From assembly GCA_902774845.1 (NCBI GenBank), contig CACYJU010000002.1:124001-188000 (forward strand): a DNA stretch of 64,000 nt. Direction: 5' to 3'. Of this stretch, positions 1-7,650 are shown piece by piece (positions within the stretch are counted from its first letter, which is position 1; each line of letters opens with the position of its first letter). The notes beneath the pieces are model-generated. The model was not told where the DNA came from. It saw nothing but the letters and a program-made list of their open reading frames with translations, and did not search any database. The position numbers and the translations under genes are program-made. The DNA comes from an uncultured Bacteroidota bacterium (GTDB lineage Bacteria; Bacteroidota; Bacteroidia; Bacteroidales; P3).

Positions 1-47
1 CACCAAGCAAGGATTATTATGACGATTAATATTTTTTTCATACTCAT
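1..47 (-). CDS. Partial exported protein, putative immunity partner of the adjacent Rhs tip (cut by window edge)
   Basis: Only the first 15 codons lie in the window. They read MSMKKILIVIIILAW, a basic start followed by a hydrophobic run, as in a signal peptide or lipoprotein leader. The ATG lies 5 bp after the stop of the Rhs tip on the same strand. That matches the other three tips here, each followed within 0-4 bp or with an overlap by an exported protein gene. The immunity role is inferred from this position. Confidence 0.4.
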   Translation of the reverse strand, partial: MSMKKILIVIIILAW

Positions 48-52
48 GGTTA

Positions 53-1357
53 TTATTCCCCCTTACCCTGCCATGTGGCATTTTTCCATTTGTTAGCCAT
101 TCTGTCATCCAGACACCCGCTGCTATTATATTCGCTGTATCCCGTTCGTGGTGTATAAGTAAAAAGTCTTATTCCAGGATTTTTCTTTTCGTGAACAACA
201 GCAGCGCCAATGTCTTTTGTCCGTGACCCCGAACTTCCTGATGGCATGGGGTCTCCATTCGGATGGTTATGAGAACCCTCGGAAATAGAATAACCATTAG
301 ACGATAAATCCGAAAACATGTGGATGGAATGTTCACCATGATTTGTACCCAATATATTGGATTCATCGGTGCTCCTTGCAAGTGAGGAATTAGCCCATTC
401 TAATGGATATCCGCCATCGGACGTGTAATTTGCCGCAAGAAATTGGAATAATTCCTCAGAATTATTATTTCCACAAACAGAAAAAACGGTTGCGTTACTA
501 TTTGCAAATGATACTTCGGATATCGTTCCCAATTCATACCTACGACTGCTGGCAATTGTATTGCCTTCGTCATCAACAATATGAATCTGATCAAAATTAT
601 TATTCTCAATTCTTTCTACAATATTCCCACATTTGTCAATTTTCCATTCATCCATTTCGGCACCATCCGGATCAATCAACTTCATGGGATTCCATGCACA
701 GTAGTTGTACGGACTCAGACTTGGATATTTGTCAGCCATCGGATCCACACTCAGCCACAAACTCAAATCCGGATTGTAATATCGTGCCCCGAAATAGTAA
801 TATCCTGTTTCTGAGTCCTTCTCCTTGCCCGTGAAAGTGTAGCGTTCGTGGTAGGAAGAAGTCCTCTGGTCTAGCTTCGTCTCGCCATAGGGGAGATACT
901 GCATGTGCTGGACAGCTTGACCGGATGAGTCGGTAATCCAGCTGGCGCTGCCTAGGTGATCAGAGTGATAGTAGTAGATTTTAGTCTCGGGTTCTTCTAT
1001 TTCAGAGAGTCTGTGAAGCATCTCAAACTTCAGCTCTTTGGTCTCTGCTCTCGCTCCTGCACATCTCAAATCCTCATTGATTAGATTGCGATACGCATTC
1101 TCTTTCTTTTCAACATAACCATCGTCCATAGGGCTATAGTGCAGTTCCTGCAGACCGCCTCCTCCGATTCTGCTGCACAACCGCTCCGTTCCTGCGTAAT
1201 AATGTTTGGTGTAGCCGTGAACGTCTGCCACCACGTATGGCGATGGATAAACGGTGTATTCGTTGAAATTGGCAAATCTGTTCTCGCCAGCATTCACATC
1301 CATCGGAACGGTATTACCCCACAACTTCATCGTTCGCTCACCGTCGAGGTCATTCAT
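53..1357 (-). CDS. Orphan Rhs/YD-repeat C-terminal fragment with JAB-like toxin domain
   Basis: This 434-residue protein is the last part of an Rhs protein. It has the YHSDHLGS motif at residues 130-137, the Rhs-associated core (TGKEKDSETGYYYFGARYYN to IDPDG) at about 175-232, and a variable tip from 233. The tip carries an HNHP motif (363-366) with D382 downstream, the metal-binding pattern of the JAB/JAMM fold, which fits the JAB-like toxin family. Full-length Rhs proteins usually exceed 1000 residues, so the repeat shell is missing. The ATG overlaps the last codons of the DUF1016 gene, and a TAG lies three codons upstream in the same frame, so the fragment was cut and re-joined here. A start at M10 (1330) is possible. 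How it is exported without the shell is unknown. Confidence 0.8.
   Translation of the reverse strand: MNDLDGERTMKLWGNTVPMDVNAGENRFANFNEYTVYPSPYVVADVHGYTKHYYAGTERLCSRIGGGGLQELHYSPMDDGYVEKKENAYRNLINEDLRCAGARAETKELKFEMLHRLSEIEEPETKIYYYHSDHLGSASWITDSSGQAVQHMQYLPYGETKLDQRTSSYHERYTFTGKEKDSETGYYYFGARYYNPDLSLWLSVDPMADKYPSLSPYNYCAWNPMKLIDPDGAEMDEWKIDKCGNIVERIENNNFDQIHIVDDEGNTIASSRRYELGTISEVSFANSNATVFSVCGNNNSEELFQFLAANYTSDGGYPLEWANSSLARSTDESNILGTNHGEHSIHMFSDLSSNGYSISEGSHNHPNGDPMPSGSSGSRTKDIGAAVVHEKKNPGIRLFTYTPRTGYSEYNSSGCLDDRMANKWKNATWQGKGE
662..835 (-). repeat. Rhs core repeat, inverted copy
   Basis: This 174-bp segment encodes the Rhs core from TGKEKD to DPDG. It is homologous to the three direct copies at 2866-3039, 4387-4560 and 5952-6125, but on the opposite strand, so it offers a substrate for inversion or gene conversion. 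Confidence 0.75.
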
Positions 1358-2474
1358 GGTCTTCTATTGTCAACGTGTTTTCCAAATCGCCAATAGAGGG
1401 CAATTCTGATTTCAATTCCTCAATCACCTTGTTTGTTTGATATTCCGCGACACCAAGAGGTTGTGTCATTCCCCGAAGGGCATACTCAACCTTTGTATTG
1501 TTTTTTGTCCGACACAATAGTAATCCTATTGTAGGATTATCCTCTGGCATCTTTACCAAGTCGTCGATTGCCGAAATATAATAGTTTAGTTTGCTTAGAA
1601 ATTCAGGTTTGAAATCTACCACTTTTAACTCGATAGCGACATAACAATGCAAGCGGGTATGATACATCATCAAGTCCACTTTGCTTTCCTCGCCTGCAAT
1701 ATTCAGCGGATACTGCTTACCAATATAGGAAAACCCTTTACCAAGTTCCAAAAGAAAATCGGTGACCTTACTTGTTAGTTGGTCTTCAAGGTCTTTCTCT
1801 TGTTTTATCTTCGTCATATCCACGAACCCAAAGTTGTATGGATCTTTGAATGCAGCTTTTGCAAGATCGCTATTAATAGGAGGGAGTGTGGTCGCAAAAT
1901 TATTAGGTAGAGGGAGCGCTTTCTTGTAATACGCAGCGTCTATCTGCATCATCATGACATCGCGACTCCACCCTTGAATTGCCGTTTCCGTTATGTAAAA
2001 CGCCCTCAACGCCTTGTCTTTTATTTTGGAAATCATCGAGATATGGTGATACCATGTGATTTGTGCAAGTGGTACTTGCACAAATTCGCCATCAGCCGAC
2101 ACCGTGAATTTTGCAAACCGTGCTTGCAGAATTGGCATCTTTTGAAATTGTGCAAGTGGCACTTGCACAAATGGGAAGTCGGGATATTCATCAGCGAATT
2201 GCCTCATATATTTCAAGTTGCGGATAGAATAACCGCTGTCTCTACCATATCTTTTCTGCAAATCGATGGAAAGCTGGTCAATGACTTTTGCTCCCCACCC
2301 TTGTTCTTCTTGTTTATGGATGATGTCATTCCCCAACCACCAGTAGTGTTGTAGAGTTGTGGCATTCATCTGCATCACGGCCTTTAGCCGTTGTTTGTCT
2401 ATTTCATCACAGAGGAGACGAAGCCATTGTTGGTATACTTTATCGTCTATTATGCTGAGATCCTTATCTGCCAT
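1350..2474 (-). CDS. DUF1016 / YhcG-type PDDEXK nuclease domain protein
   Basis: The protein has the two-part layout of the YhcG/DUF1016 family: an N-terminal helical DUF1016_N part (IRNLKYMRQFADEYP, ITWYHHI, GWSRDVM) and a C-terminal PDDEXK-like nuclease part (YPLNIAGEESKVDLMMYH, then CYVAIELKV). Family members sit near restriction and mobile loci and their role is not settled. The ATG at 2474 (MADKDLS) is preferred because a -7-like box at 2527-2534 would lie inside a longer reading from 2537. Residues FVQVPLAQ occur twice, 29 residues apart, as an apparent insertion in the N-terminal domain. The 3' end overlaps the Rhs fragment by 8 bp. Confidence 0.85.
   Translation of the reverse strand: MADKDLSIIDDKVYQQWLRLLCDEIDKQRLKAVMQMNATTLQHYWWLGNDIIHKQEEQGWGAKVIDQLSIDLQKRYGRDSGYSIRNLKYMRQFADEYPDFPFVQVPLAQFQKMPILQARFAKFTVSADGEFVQVPLAQITWYHHISMISKIKDKALRAFYITETAIQGWSRDVMMMQIDAAYYKKALPLPNNFATTLPPINSDLAKAAFKDPYNFGFVDMTKIKQEKDLEDQLTSKVTDFLLELGKGFSYIGKQYPLNIAGEESKVDLMMYHTRLHCYVAIELKVVDFKPEFLSKLNYYISAIDDLVKMPEDNPTIGLLLCRTKNNTKVEYALRGMTQPLGVAEYQTNKVIEELKSELPSIGDLENTLTIEDHE
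2061..2170. repeat. Pair of 23-bp palindromes inside the DUF1016 gene, 87 bp apart
   Basis: Near-perfect palindromes lie at 2061-2083 and 2148-2170 (half-site TTGTGCAAGT). They differ by one base and on the minus strand both encode FVQVPLAQ. The 87-bp spacing keeps the frame (29 codons). Confidence 0.75.
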
Positions 2475-2526
2475 AATGCCCCCAAGTAAATTTCCTAGAA
2501 CTGTTTTTACCAGTATTATTTGTTTG

Positions 2527-2534
2527 CAAATATA
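2527..2534 (-). promoter_or_regulatory. -7 box (TATATTTG) upstream of the DUF1016 gene
   Basis: On the minus strand the box reads TATATTTG followed by CA, which fits the Bacteroidota -7 consensus TAnnTTTG. No good -33 TTTG was found at the expected distance. It favours the 2474 start. Confidence 0.4.
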
Positions 2535-2709
2535 CAAAAAAAGGCGGAAATATAAAGATAGCCCTATAATAAACTGAAAAACTGCAAGCTATCCAATGCT
2601 GATCTGGAAAGGGAAATTAGAATTGACTGTAAGCTTCATTTTGTTTTGGATTTTAGATTTGCATTGCCGTTTCAAAAATACTTTTTTTTCGTCGCTTGGA
2701 ATTTATTTG

Positions 2710-2717
2710 TACATTTG
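2710..2717 (+). promoter_or_regulatory. -7 box (TACATTTG) upstream of the Rhs-tip array
   Basis: TAcaTTTG followed by CA fits the Bacteroidota -7 element and lies about 110 bp before the first plus-strand tip. The -33 element is not convincing. It would give a transcript running through all three toxin/partner pairs. The 350-bp gap around it (2475-2826) holds no other recognisable gene. Confidence 0.4.
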
Positions 2718-2826
2718 CAGTGTCCGAATCGAGTGTTGGTGAAAAGAAAAAACATGTACCCAATAGCTTTGTTTTCAAAGAAAAATTTTCAAAATTTTCC
2801 ACTCTGACAACAACCCGACTCTGCCG

Positions 2827-3702
2827 ATGGCCACGACAATTTCCGCATATCAAATTCATTGTTCCTCCACGGGCAAGGAGAAGGACTCAGAAACAGGCTA
2901 TTACTATTTTGGAGCTCGGTACTATAATCCTGACCTGAGTCTATGGTTGAGTGTTGACCCGATGAGTGATCAGAATCCTAATATCTCACCGTATCATTAT
3001 TGTCACTGGAATCCTATGAGGATTGTTGACCCCGACGGACGTGATGATTGGGAAGTGGATAAACTTGGACAACTGCATTGGAAATCTAGATCAGACAAGG
3101 ACGTGATTAGAAGTTCGTCAGGGGAATCCATAACAGTAAAAGATGGTGTCTTAAACCGCGGCCAAAGTTATACCAAAAATAACAATGGGTATTTACTATT
3201 GAACTTTGGTGGCGATTCAAAAAATGCAGATGAGGTCTTCCGGTTTCTTGCAGATAACACTGATGTTGAATTTAGCCTTATCGGATATGCTGACTCCAAG
3301 ATGGGTGATGAATCAAATAAGTTTGTTTTAACAAGTTCGTTCGATGAAGGCGGGGATTATACTGGCACAGAGCAGGCTTATGGTTATGCCCTGGAAGGAA
3401 CCTTGAGAGACCATAGCCACAATCACCCAAATGGGAATATGCAACCATCAGGTCTTTATGATCCGCGTATGTCATGGACAATATATGACAAAGGAAATGA
3501 TGTCCGTTTTGCTGGTCAAATGAAGGAAATTTTGAAGAAAACAAGTCCCAACGCTGTTTTCAATGCATATATTTACGCTGGGAAGGGTCGTAATGCTGCA
3601 TTCCCCAGAGGTGGATATGGATGCTACAGCTCAACTTCTAGTTTTAAATATACAGGAAGAACTTATACTCCGGAAAACGCGTTAAAAAGATATTCAAGAT
3701 AG
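2827..3702 (+). CDS. Orphan Rhs C-terminal tip with JAB-like toxin domain (module 1)
   Basis: The protein has 291 residues. A non-Rhs leader of about 14 residues joins directly to the Rhs core at TGKEKDSETG (15-24), which runs to VDPDG (about 71). The rest is a variable effector with HSHNHP (196-201) and S208/D212 behind it, the pattern of a JAB/JAMM metal site. The segment DEVFRFLADN resembles EELFQFLAAN in the minus-strand tip, so the two effectors are related. The Rhs shell that normally encloses the toxin is absent. Its partner gene begins 4 bp after the stop. Activity against DNA, ubiquitin-like proteins or peptide bonds cannot be decided from sequence. The short leader shows no clear signal peptide. 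Confidence 0.75.
   Translation: MATTISAYQIHCSSTGKEKDSETGYYYFGARYYNPDLSLWLSVDPMSDQNPNISPYHYCHWNPMRIVDPDGRDDWEVDKLGQLHWKSRSDKDVIRSSSGESITVKDGVLNRGQSYTKNNNGYLLLNFGGDSKNADEVFRFLADNTDVEFSLIGYADSKMGDESNKFVLTSSFDEGGDYTGTEQAYGYALEGTLRDHSHNHPNGNMQPSGLYDPRMSWTIYDKGNDVRFAGQMKEILKKTSPNAVFNAYIYAGKGRNAAFPRGGYGCYSSTSSFKYTGRTYTPENALKRYSR
2866..3039 (+). repeat. Rhs core repeat, direct copy 1
   Basis: This 174-bp segment begins TCCACGGGCAAGGAGAAGG and ends at the DPDG codons. The first 30 bp are identical in all three plus-strand copies; later parts diverge mainly at third codon positions. Confidence 0.8.
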
Positions 3703-3706
3703 TGTT

Positions 3707-4303
3707 ATGTTTAAGAATTTTTTCCTTTTTCTAATATTATGGGCAGGAGTCTATAATCCATATTCCTCTGCACAGCCGATGTCAAAGGAGTCTGCCCCTT
3801 ACTCTTTCAACGAGTTCCTTTCAATGTTCCAAACCATTTATTTAAACGATACATTGGTTGATCTATCATATTGGTATAGAATGGACGAATTTAACTCTCC
3901 ATTGAAAGACCCCGTCTTGTACAAAAAATATGTGAATACAACCTCACCATTTTTCAAATCAAGACCCGTTGCAAAATTTAGAAAAGGCACATATTGGTAT
4001 ATTATTGCATTGAGCAAATATTATGTTGCCAATATACAATTGCTATATGTTGAAATAATTTCATTTTCTAATTCTGCGGAAATTAAAGATAGGCTTTGCC
4101 TGAAGGTTTTAGACGAGCATGGTGGGCTATATGGTGGGCTAGACGAACGCAGGTTGAATCAAGGTTATATATATATTAGTTCGAGCGAAATCATATACCA
4201 ATGGTATGAACAGATGAGCGAAGAGCAAGAATACAGTGTAAACAAGTCTCAATATATTTTGGATGAGAATGGGTTAATAGAACAATCCTCCTCATTAGAG
4301 TAA
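3707..4303 (+). CDS. Exported protein, putative immunity protein of module 1
   Basis: The protein has 198 residues and a signal peptide (FKNFFLFLILWAGVYNPYSSA, cleavage near residue 22), so the mature protein should lie in the periplasm or outside the cell. No known domain was recognised. The mature part is rich in aromatic residues and acidic at its end. It starts 4 bp after the JAB-tip gene and ends 2 bp before the next tip, so it belongs to the module. The immunity role is inferred from position. An export signal would imply that the cognate toxin acts in the envelope. Confidence 0.6.
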   Translation: MFKNFFLFLILWAGVYNPYSSAQPMSKESAPYSFNEFLSMFQTIYLNDTLVDLSYWYRMDEFNSPLKDPVLYKKYVNTTSPFFKSRPVAKFRKGTYWYIIALSKYYVANIQLLYVEIISFSNSAEIKDRLCLKVLDEHGGLYGGLDERRLNQGYIYISSSEIIYQWYEQMSEEQEYSVNKSQYILDENGLIEQSSSLE

Positions 4304-4305
4304 AG

Positions 4306-5157
4306 ATGCCCATACAACTCACATATAAAAACCCCTATTCAACGACCTCAAAAAGGCCCGAAAACGCCGTCATTTTTCAGCCGTTATCCACGGGCAAGGA
4401 GAAGGACTCAGAAACAGGATATTACTATTTCGGAGCGAGGTACTATAATTCTGATTTGAGTCTGTGGTTGAGTGTTGACCCGATGGCGGACAAATATCCA
4501 AGCTTGTCTCCTTACAACTACTGTGCCTGGAACCCGATGAAGATTGTGGATCCTGATGGTATGGATGGGGTATGCAAAGTCAATCCCAAGACTAAAACAT
4601 TGACGGTGACTGCAAATTATTATGTAAGGACAGGACCTGAACTTAGGTCAAACCGAGAATCTGCGTATTTGTATGGGCCACGGGATGTTGAAAAAATGCA
4701 AAAAAGCATAAATGCACAATTAAATAACGCTAACTACACTGTAACAGAGGGTGAGTATACTGGATATGCTGTGAATTTTGATTTGAATTTTATCCCCGTT
4801 GAAAGGTCTGTTGACTTATCAATGGATGAGTGGCCAAATGTAGGGATGAATGATTATTTTGGAGGTGTCAAAATAAGCAATACCTTTGAGAAGCATCCAG
4901 ATGGTTCTTTTTTTAGAGATGAGGATAACAGACTAGCCATTGGAAAGACTGACAATCATAGGGGAATCGTCATGAATAGTAAATACGACAATAAAAGAAG
5001 TCGCATACATGAAATATTCCATACTTTATTTTATGATAATGATGATGCTCCAGATGGGATTGGTAATTATAATCCTGGCGTCGCGTATCCCAATCAAGCA
5101 GACATAAACAGCATGATAAAAAACGCCAATTTGAAAAAAGTAATAATTGACGAATAA
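4306..5157 (+). CDS. Orphan Rhs C-terminal tip with HExxH metallopeptidase domain (module 2)
   Basis: The protein has 283 residues. The leader (1-28) contains TYKNPYSTTSKRPEN, related to the leader of module 3. The Rhs core spans about 29-85. The effector has a zincin site HEIFHTLFYD at 235-244, with H235 and H239 as likely zinc ligands, E236 as base and D244 or a later acidic residue as third ligand. That makes it a putative metallopeptidase toxin, unlike its JAB neighbours. The stop overlaps the next start (TAATG), which suggests translational coupling. The target is unknown. No signal peptide is visible. Confidence 0.75.
   Translation: MPIQLTYKNPYSTTSKRPENAVIFQPLSTGKEKDSETGYYYFGARYYNSDLSLWLSVDPMADKYPSLSPYNYCAWNPMKIVDPDGMDGVCKVNPKTKTLTVTANYYVRTGPELRSNRESAYLYGPRDVEKMQKSINAQLNNANYTVTEGEYTGYAVNFDLNFIPVERSVDLSMDEWPNVGMNDYFGGVKISNTFEKHPDGSFFRDEDNRLAIGKTDNHRGIVMNSKYDNKRSRIHEIFHTLFYDNDDAPDGIGNYNPGVAYPNQADINSMIKNANLKKVIIDE
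4387..4560 (+). repeat. Rhs core repeat, direct copy 2
   Basis: This is the 174-bp Rhs core copy of module 2. It has exactly the same length as the copies at 2866 and 5952, so no indels have accumulated within the core. Confidence 0.8.
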
Positions 5158-5804
5158 TGAAAGTACTAGATAAATTTATAGCAATCATTTTCTTATGTTT
5201 TTGCCAGATTTCTTATTCACAAAATGAATGCACGGTATATACCGACACCATGTATATGATAACCGTTTCTGAGTGTGAACACGTAACCTCGCCTAGAAAC
5301 ATTATTATGGAGCCAAACATTGGGGCTTTTTGGATTAAAGATTTGAAAAGAATCACATTAGACACTTCTGATTATAATGCTTTTTTTCGTGTTTTTTTCT
5401 CCAGTTCAATTATTGTAAATGACATTTTCCACGATATTGAGCAGAGCTATTGGTCTGCATGTGCCCCTGACACTTCAGCTGCATACCGGAAATACATGTT
5501 GAAAGATTTCTTAAAAAAAGAATCCAAGTTAGGAAGACGTGGATATAGTAAAAAGAAACAATGCAATATAAGTAAAACACAGTTTTTTAGTTACGAGTTT
5601 GCAGACACCATTGTGGCAGATGTGTCAATTACGATATATGTTGAAAAGATGATAGTTGATTATTATATTGTTCCATACAAAAGAATAGAGAGTACTATTG
5701 ATTTTCAGTATGATTACAGTTTGTATCCATATCAGTATAGATACAGAGTAAAGCAGATAAAGAAAGTCCTAAAAGTCAAGGATAACGAAGTGCCCAAATG
5801 GTGA
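5157..5804 (+). CDS. Exported protein, putative immunity protein of the metallopeptidase tip
   Basis: The protein has 215 residues and a signal peptide (KFIAIIFLCFCQISYSQ, cleavage near residue 21). The mature part has no recognised domain and has a basic, tyrosine-rich C-terminus. The start codon overlaps the toxin stop by one base. It shows no clear similarity to the partners of modules 1 and 3, as expected if each partner is specific to its effector. A periplasmic inhibitor of the zinc peptidase is the simplest reading, but it is inferred from context only. Confidence 0.6.
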   Translation: MKVLDKFIAIIFLCFCQISYSQNECTVYTDTMYMITVSECEHVTSPRNIIMEPNIGAFWIKDLKRITLDTSDYNAFFRVFFSSSIIVNDIFHDIEQSYWSACAPDTSAAYRKYMLKDFLKKESKLGRRGYSKKKQCNISKTQFFSYEFADTIVADVSITIYVEKMIVDYYIVPYKRIESTIDFQYDYSLYPYQYRYRVKQIKKVLKVKDNEVPKW

Positions 5805-5824
5805 TGGGTGAATCCGTTGTGACA

Positions 5825-5906
5825 GATTTGCAATCCGGCACTTCGGATGAACTATAATATGCCATCGAGTAAAGCCCAATAAATGCGCCTGAAATCCACA
5901 TATAAA
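5825..5906. repeat. 82-bp direct repeat, copy A (before module 3)
   Basis: It begins GATTTGCAATCCGGCACTTC and ends just after CCACATA. It aligns without gaps to 7379-7460, the first 43 bp or so being identical. It covers the end of the module 2 region and the start codon of module 3. On the minus strand both copies keep an open frame containing YSMAYYSSSEVPDCKS. Confidence 0.85.
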
Positions 5907-6752
5907 AACATCAATTTTATGGCCTCAAAAGGGCCTGAAAATACGCTGTTATCCACGGGCAAGGAGAAGGACTCAGAAACAGGCTATTACTACTTCGGTG
6001 CACGGTACTATAATCCTGACCTCAGTTTGTGGTTAAGTGTTGACCCCATGTCTGACAAATACCCAAGTCTGTCTCCGTACAATTATTGTGCTTGGAATCC
6101 AATGAAGATTGTGGATCCCGACGGAGAGGATATATATCGGTTAGACATTTCGACAGGATCGTTGAAACTTTATCAAAAAACAAAAGACAAAACCGATCAA
6201 ATTATAGCCGGATCTTATTCTGGTATTGGTCGGGCGAGGACTTTTAAGGAGACCCGTAGCCTGACATTTTCAAAAGGCATTTTAGATGGTCAGAAAGGGA
6301 AAGATTACTCAAAGACAGGCTTTACCTCAACCGGGGGCAAACAAGAGGCGGCCATAGATGTTGCAAAATTCATCTCATTCAATTCGAATATAGAATTAAG
6401 CGGTGCGGGGTATACTGATGGAAATAAAGCTGAAGCACAAATTTTTGGATGGAGCAACAACACCTATAATCAGTCCGATAATCCAGGGAAGTATTCAGCG
6501 CCCGATAATAGTAAAGAGATCTTCCATTTCCATACACATCCAGGAAAGGCTGATGGAACAATGGGACATGGAATCCCTGGCAAAGCCGATCTTGCACATG
6601 CAAAAAAAATGTCTTCATCTTACGGAGAAAACAATTTCTATATTATTTCTCGCAAAGATGGTGTGACTCAATATAATCAAATAGGTGTTATACCGAGTGG
6701 TATTCACGAAAGCTATATCCCAAAATCGTTAAGAAAACATATAAAGAGATGA
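5883..6752 (+). CDS. Orphan Rhs C-terminal tip with JAB-like domain (module 3)
   Basis: The protein has 289 residues. The leader (1-23) contains TYKNINFMASKGPEN and is related to the leader of module 2. The Rhs core spans about 24-81. The effector has FHFHTHPGKADG (HTHP at 217-220) followed by GKAD (233-236), a JAB/JAMM-like H-x-H-P plus aspartate arrangement. The effector differs from the other two JAB tips in length and spacing. It overlaps the next gene by ATGA. The start lies inside the 82-bp repeat, so the repeat supplies the translation start of the module. Confidence 0.75.
   Translation: MRLKSTYKNINFMASKGPENTLLSTGKEKDSETGYYYFGARYYNPDLSLWLSVDPMSDKYPSLSPYNYCAWNPMKIVDPDGEDIYRLDISTGSLKLYQKTKDKTDQIIAGSYSGIGRARTFKETRSLTFSKGILDGQKGKDYSKTGFTSTGGKQEAAIDVAKFISFNSNIELSGAGYTDGNKAEAQIFGWSNNTYNQSDNPGKYSAPDNSKEIFHFHTHPGKADGTMGHGIPGKADLAHAKKMSSSYGENNFYIISRKDGVTQYNQIGVIPSGIHESYIPKSLRKHIKR
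5952..6125 (+). repeat. Rhs core repeat, direct copy 3
   Basis: This is the 174-bp core copy of module 3, the third in direct orientation with 2866-3039 and 4387-4560. Unequal crossing-over between any two would delete or duplicate one toxin/partner pair. Confidence 0.8.
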
Positions 6753-7336
6753 AACAAACACAAATAATCATATTAGTCGGATTCATCGTATTGGTCACTT
6801 TATGGGGATGTGTTGACAAGACGCAAGAAGGAACCATTCAACAAGTTCCGGTTACGAAAAATGAATATCGAGAAACAGAGAAAATCCTCGGTTACAAATA
6901 CGGGATTGAAGAATCTGTAAAAAAGAAAATGCTCCTATCCGAAATAGCACGCCATTATTCTATGGAAAACGACTATCCAATAGATACTATAGCTCCAGTT
7001 ATTGAGATTGAGTATAAAGAAACAGATGGTAGTTTTGATGTCTATTGCGTGAGGCGTACTGATCCCTGGTCATTGAATCTGTCCGAATTGACTGGTATTG
7101 AGTTTTTGGGACAGTACATTGTCACATACAATCTTCCTGACGAGGAAAAGTTGTCAATTCAGGAGATAAAGAAATCGGGTATTACTACAGACTGTCCATA
7201 TTTGAGAGTGCATGAGGAATCGTGGTTTGTTTTTGTTTCAAAAGATTTACAACAATATTTTATTGTCAGAGATGTTTTCTCACTAGCTGAGAGTATATCG
7301 GCATTTCATAAAAAGCTCAAATCTCAACGGCCTTGA
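6749..7336 (+). CDS. Lipoprotein, putative immunity protein of module 3
   Basis: The protein has 195 residues. The N-terminus has a hydrophobic stretch ending in VTLWGC, a lipobox with the cysteine at about residue 21, so it is probably a lipoprotein. The mature region is acidic with no recognised domain. It overlaps the JAB tip by 4 bp (ATGA). It is the third tip partner in a row with an export signal, which supports envelope-located protection. Function is inferred from position only. Confidence 0.6.
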   Translation: MKQTQIIILVGFIVLVTLWGCVDKTQEGTIQQVPVTKNEYRETEKILGYKYGIEESVKKKMLLSEIARHYSMENDYPIDTIAPVIEIEYKETDGSFDVYCVRRTDPWSLNLSELTGIEFLGQYIVTYNLPDEEKLSIQEIKKSGITTDCPYLRVHEESWFVFVSKDLQQYFIVRDVFSLAESISAFHKKLKSQRP

Positions 7337-7378
7337 AACCAATCCAAACGAGTGTATTTGAAAGTATCCGTTGCACTG

Positions 7379-7460
7379 GATTTGCAATCCGGCACTTCGG
7401 ATGAACTATAATATGCCATCGAATAAAGCACAATAAATGCACCAGCAGTCCACATACAAA
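7379..7460. repeat. 82-bp direct repeat, copy B (after module 3)
   Basis: It is the second copy of the repeat at 5825-5906. In copy A the repeat runs into the start of a toxin module; here it runs into non-coding DNA. It looks like a vacated or never-filled module site. Confidence 0.85.
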
Positions 7461-7601
7461 TGTAGCCCTCCCCGAAAGTCAGACTGTTTGGAAATGGACA
7501 GAAATTAATATTTTTGAGCCACCAGTTGTTTTTGACTGGCCAACCACATAAAATAATTGTAAAAACTTCCTCTTTTGGGCAGAAAAAACGGTCTGGCGAC
7601 C

Positions 7602-7634
7602 GACCACCGAAAGACCACCGAAAGACCACCGAAG
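7602..7634. repeat. 11-bp tandem repeat, 3 units (GACCACCGAAA)
   Basis: Three contiguous units lie at 7602, 7613 and 7624, the last ending in G. A partial unit precedes them. Confidence 0.85.
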
Positions 7635-7650
7635 GGTCGAAGGCTTAATG

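Noticed and set aside
1..7460. Insertion sequence or transposon behind the Rhs-tip array
   Set aside because: No transposase, integrase or terminal inverted repeats were found; repeats of the Rhs core are enough to explain the layout.
7324..7629. 101-codon minus-strand frame over the second 82-bp repeat
   Set aside because: It spans a repeat, overlaps the end of a real gene and has no homologue that I recognise; it is kept only as an alternative reading of the repeat.
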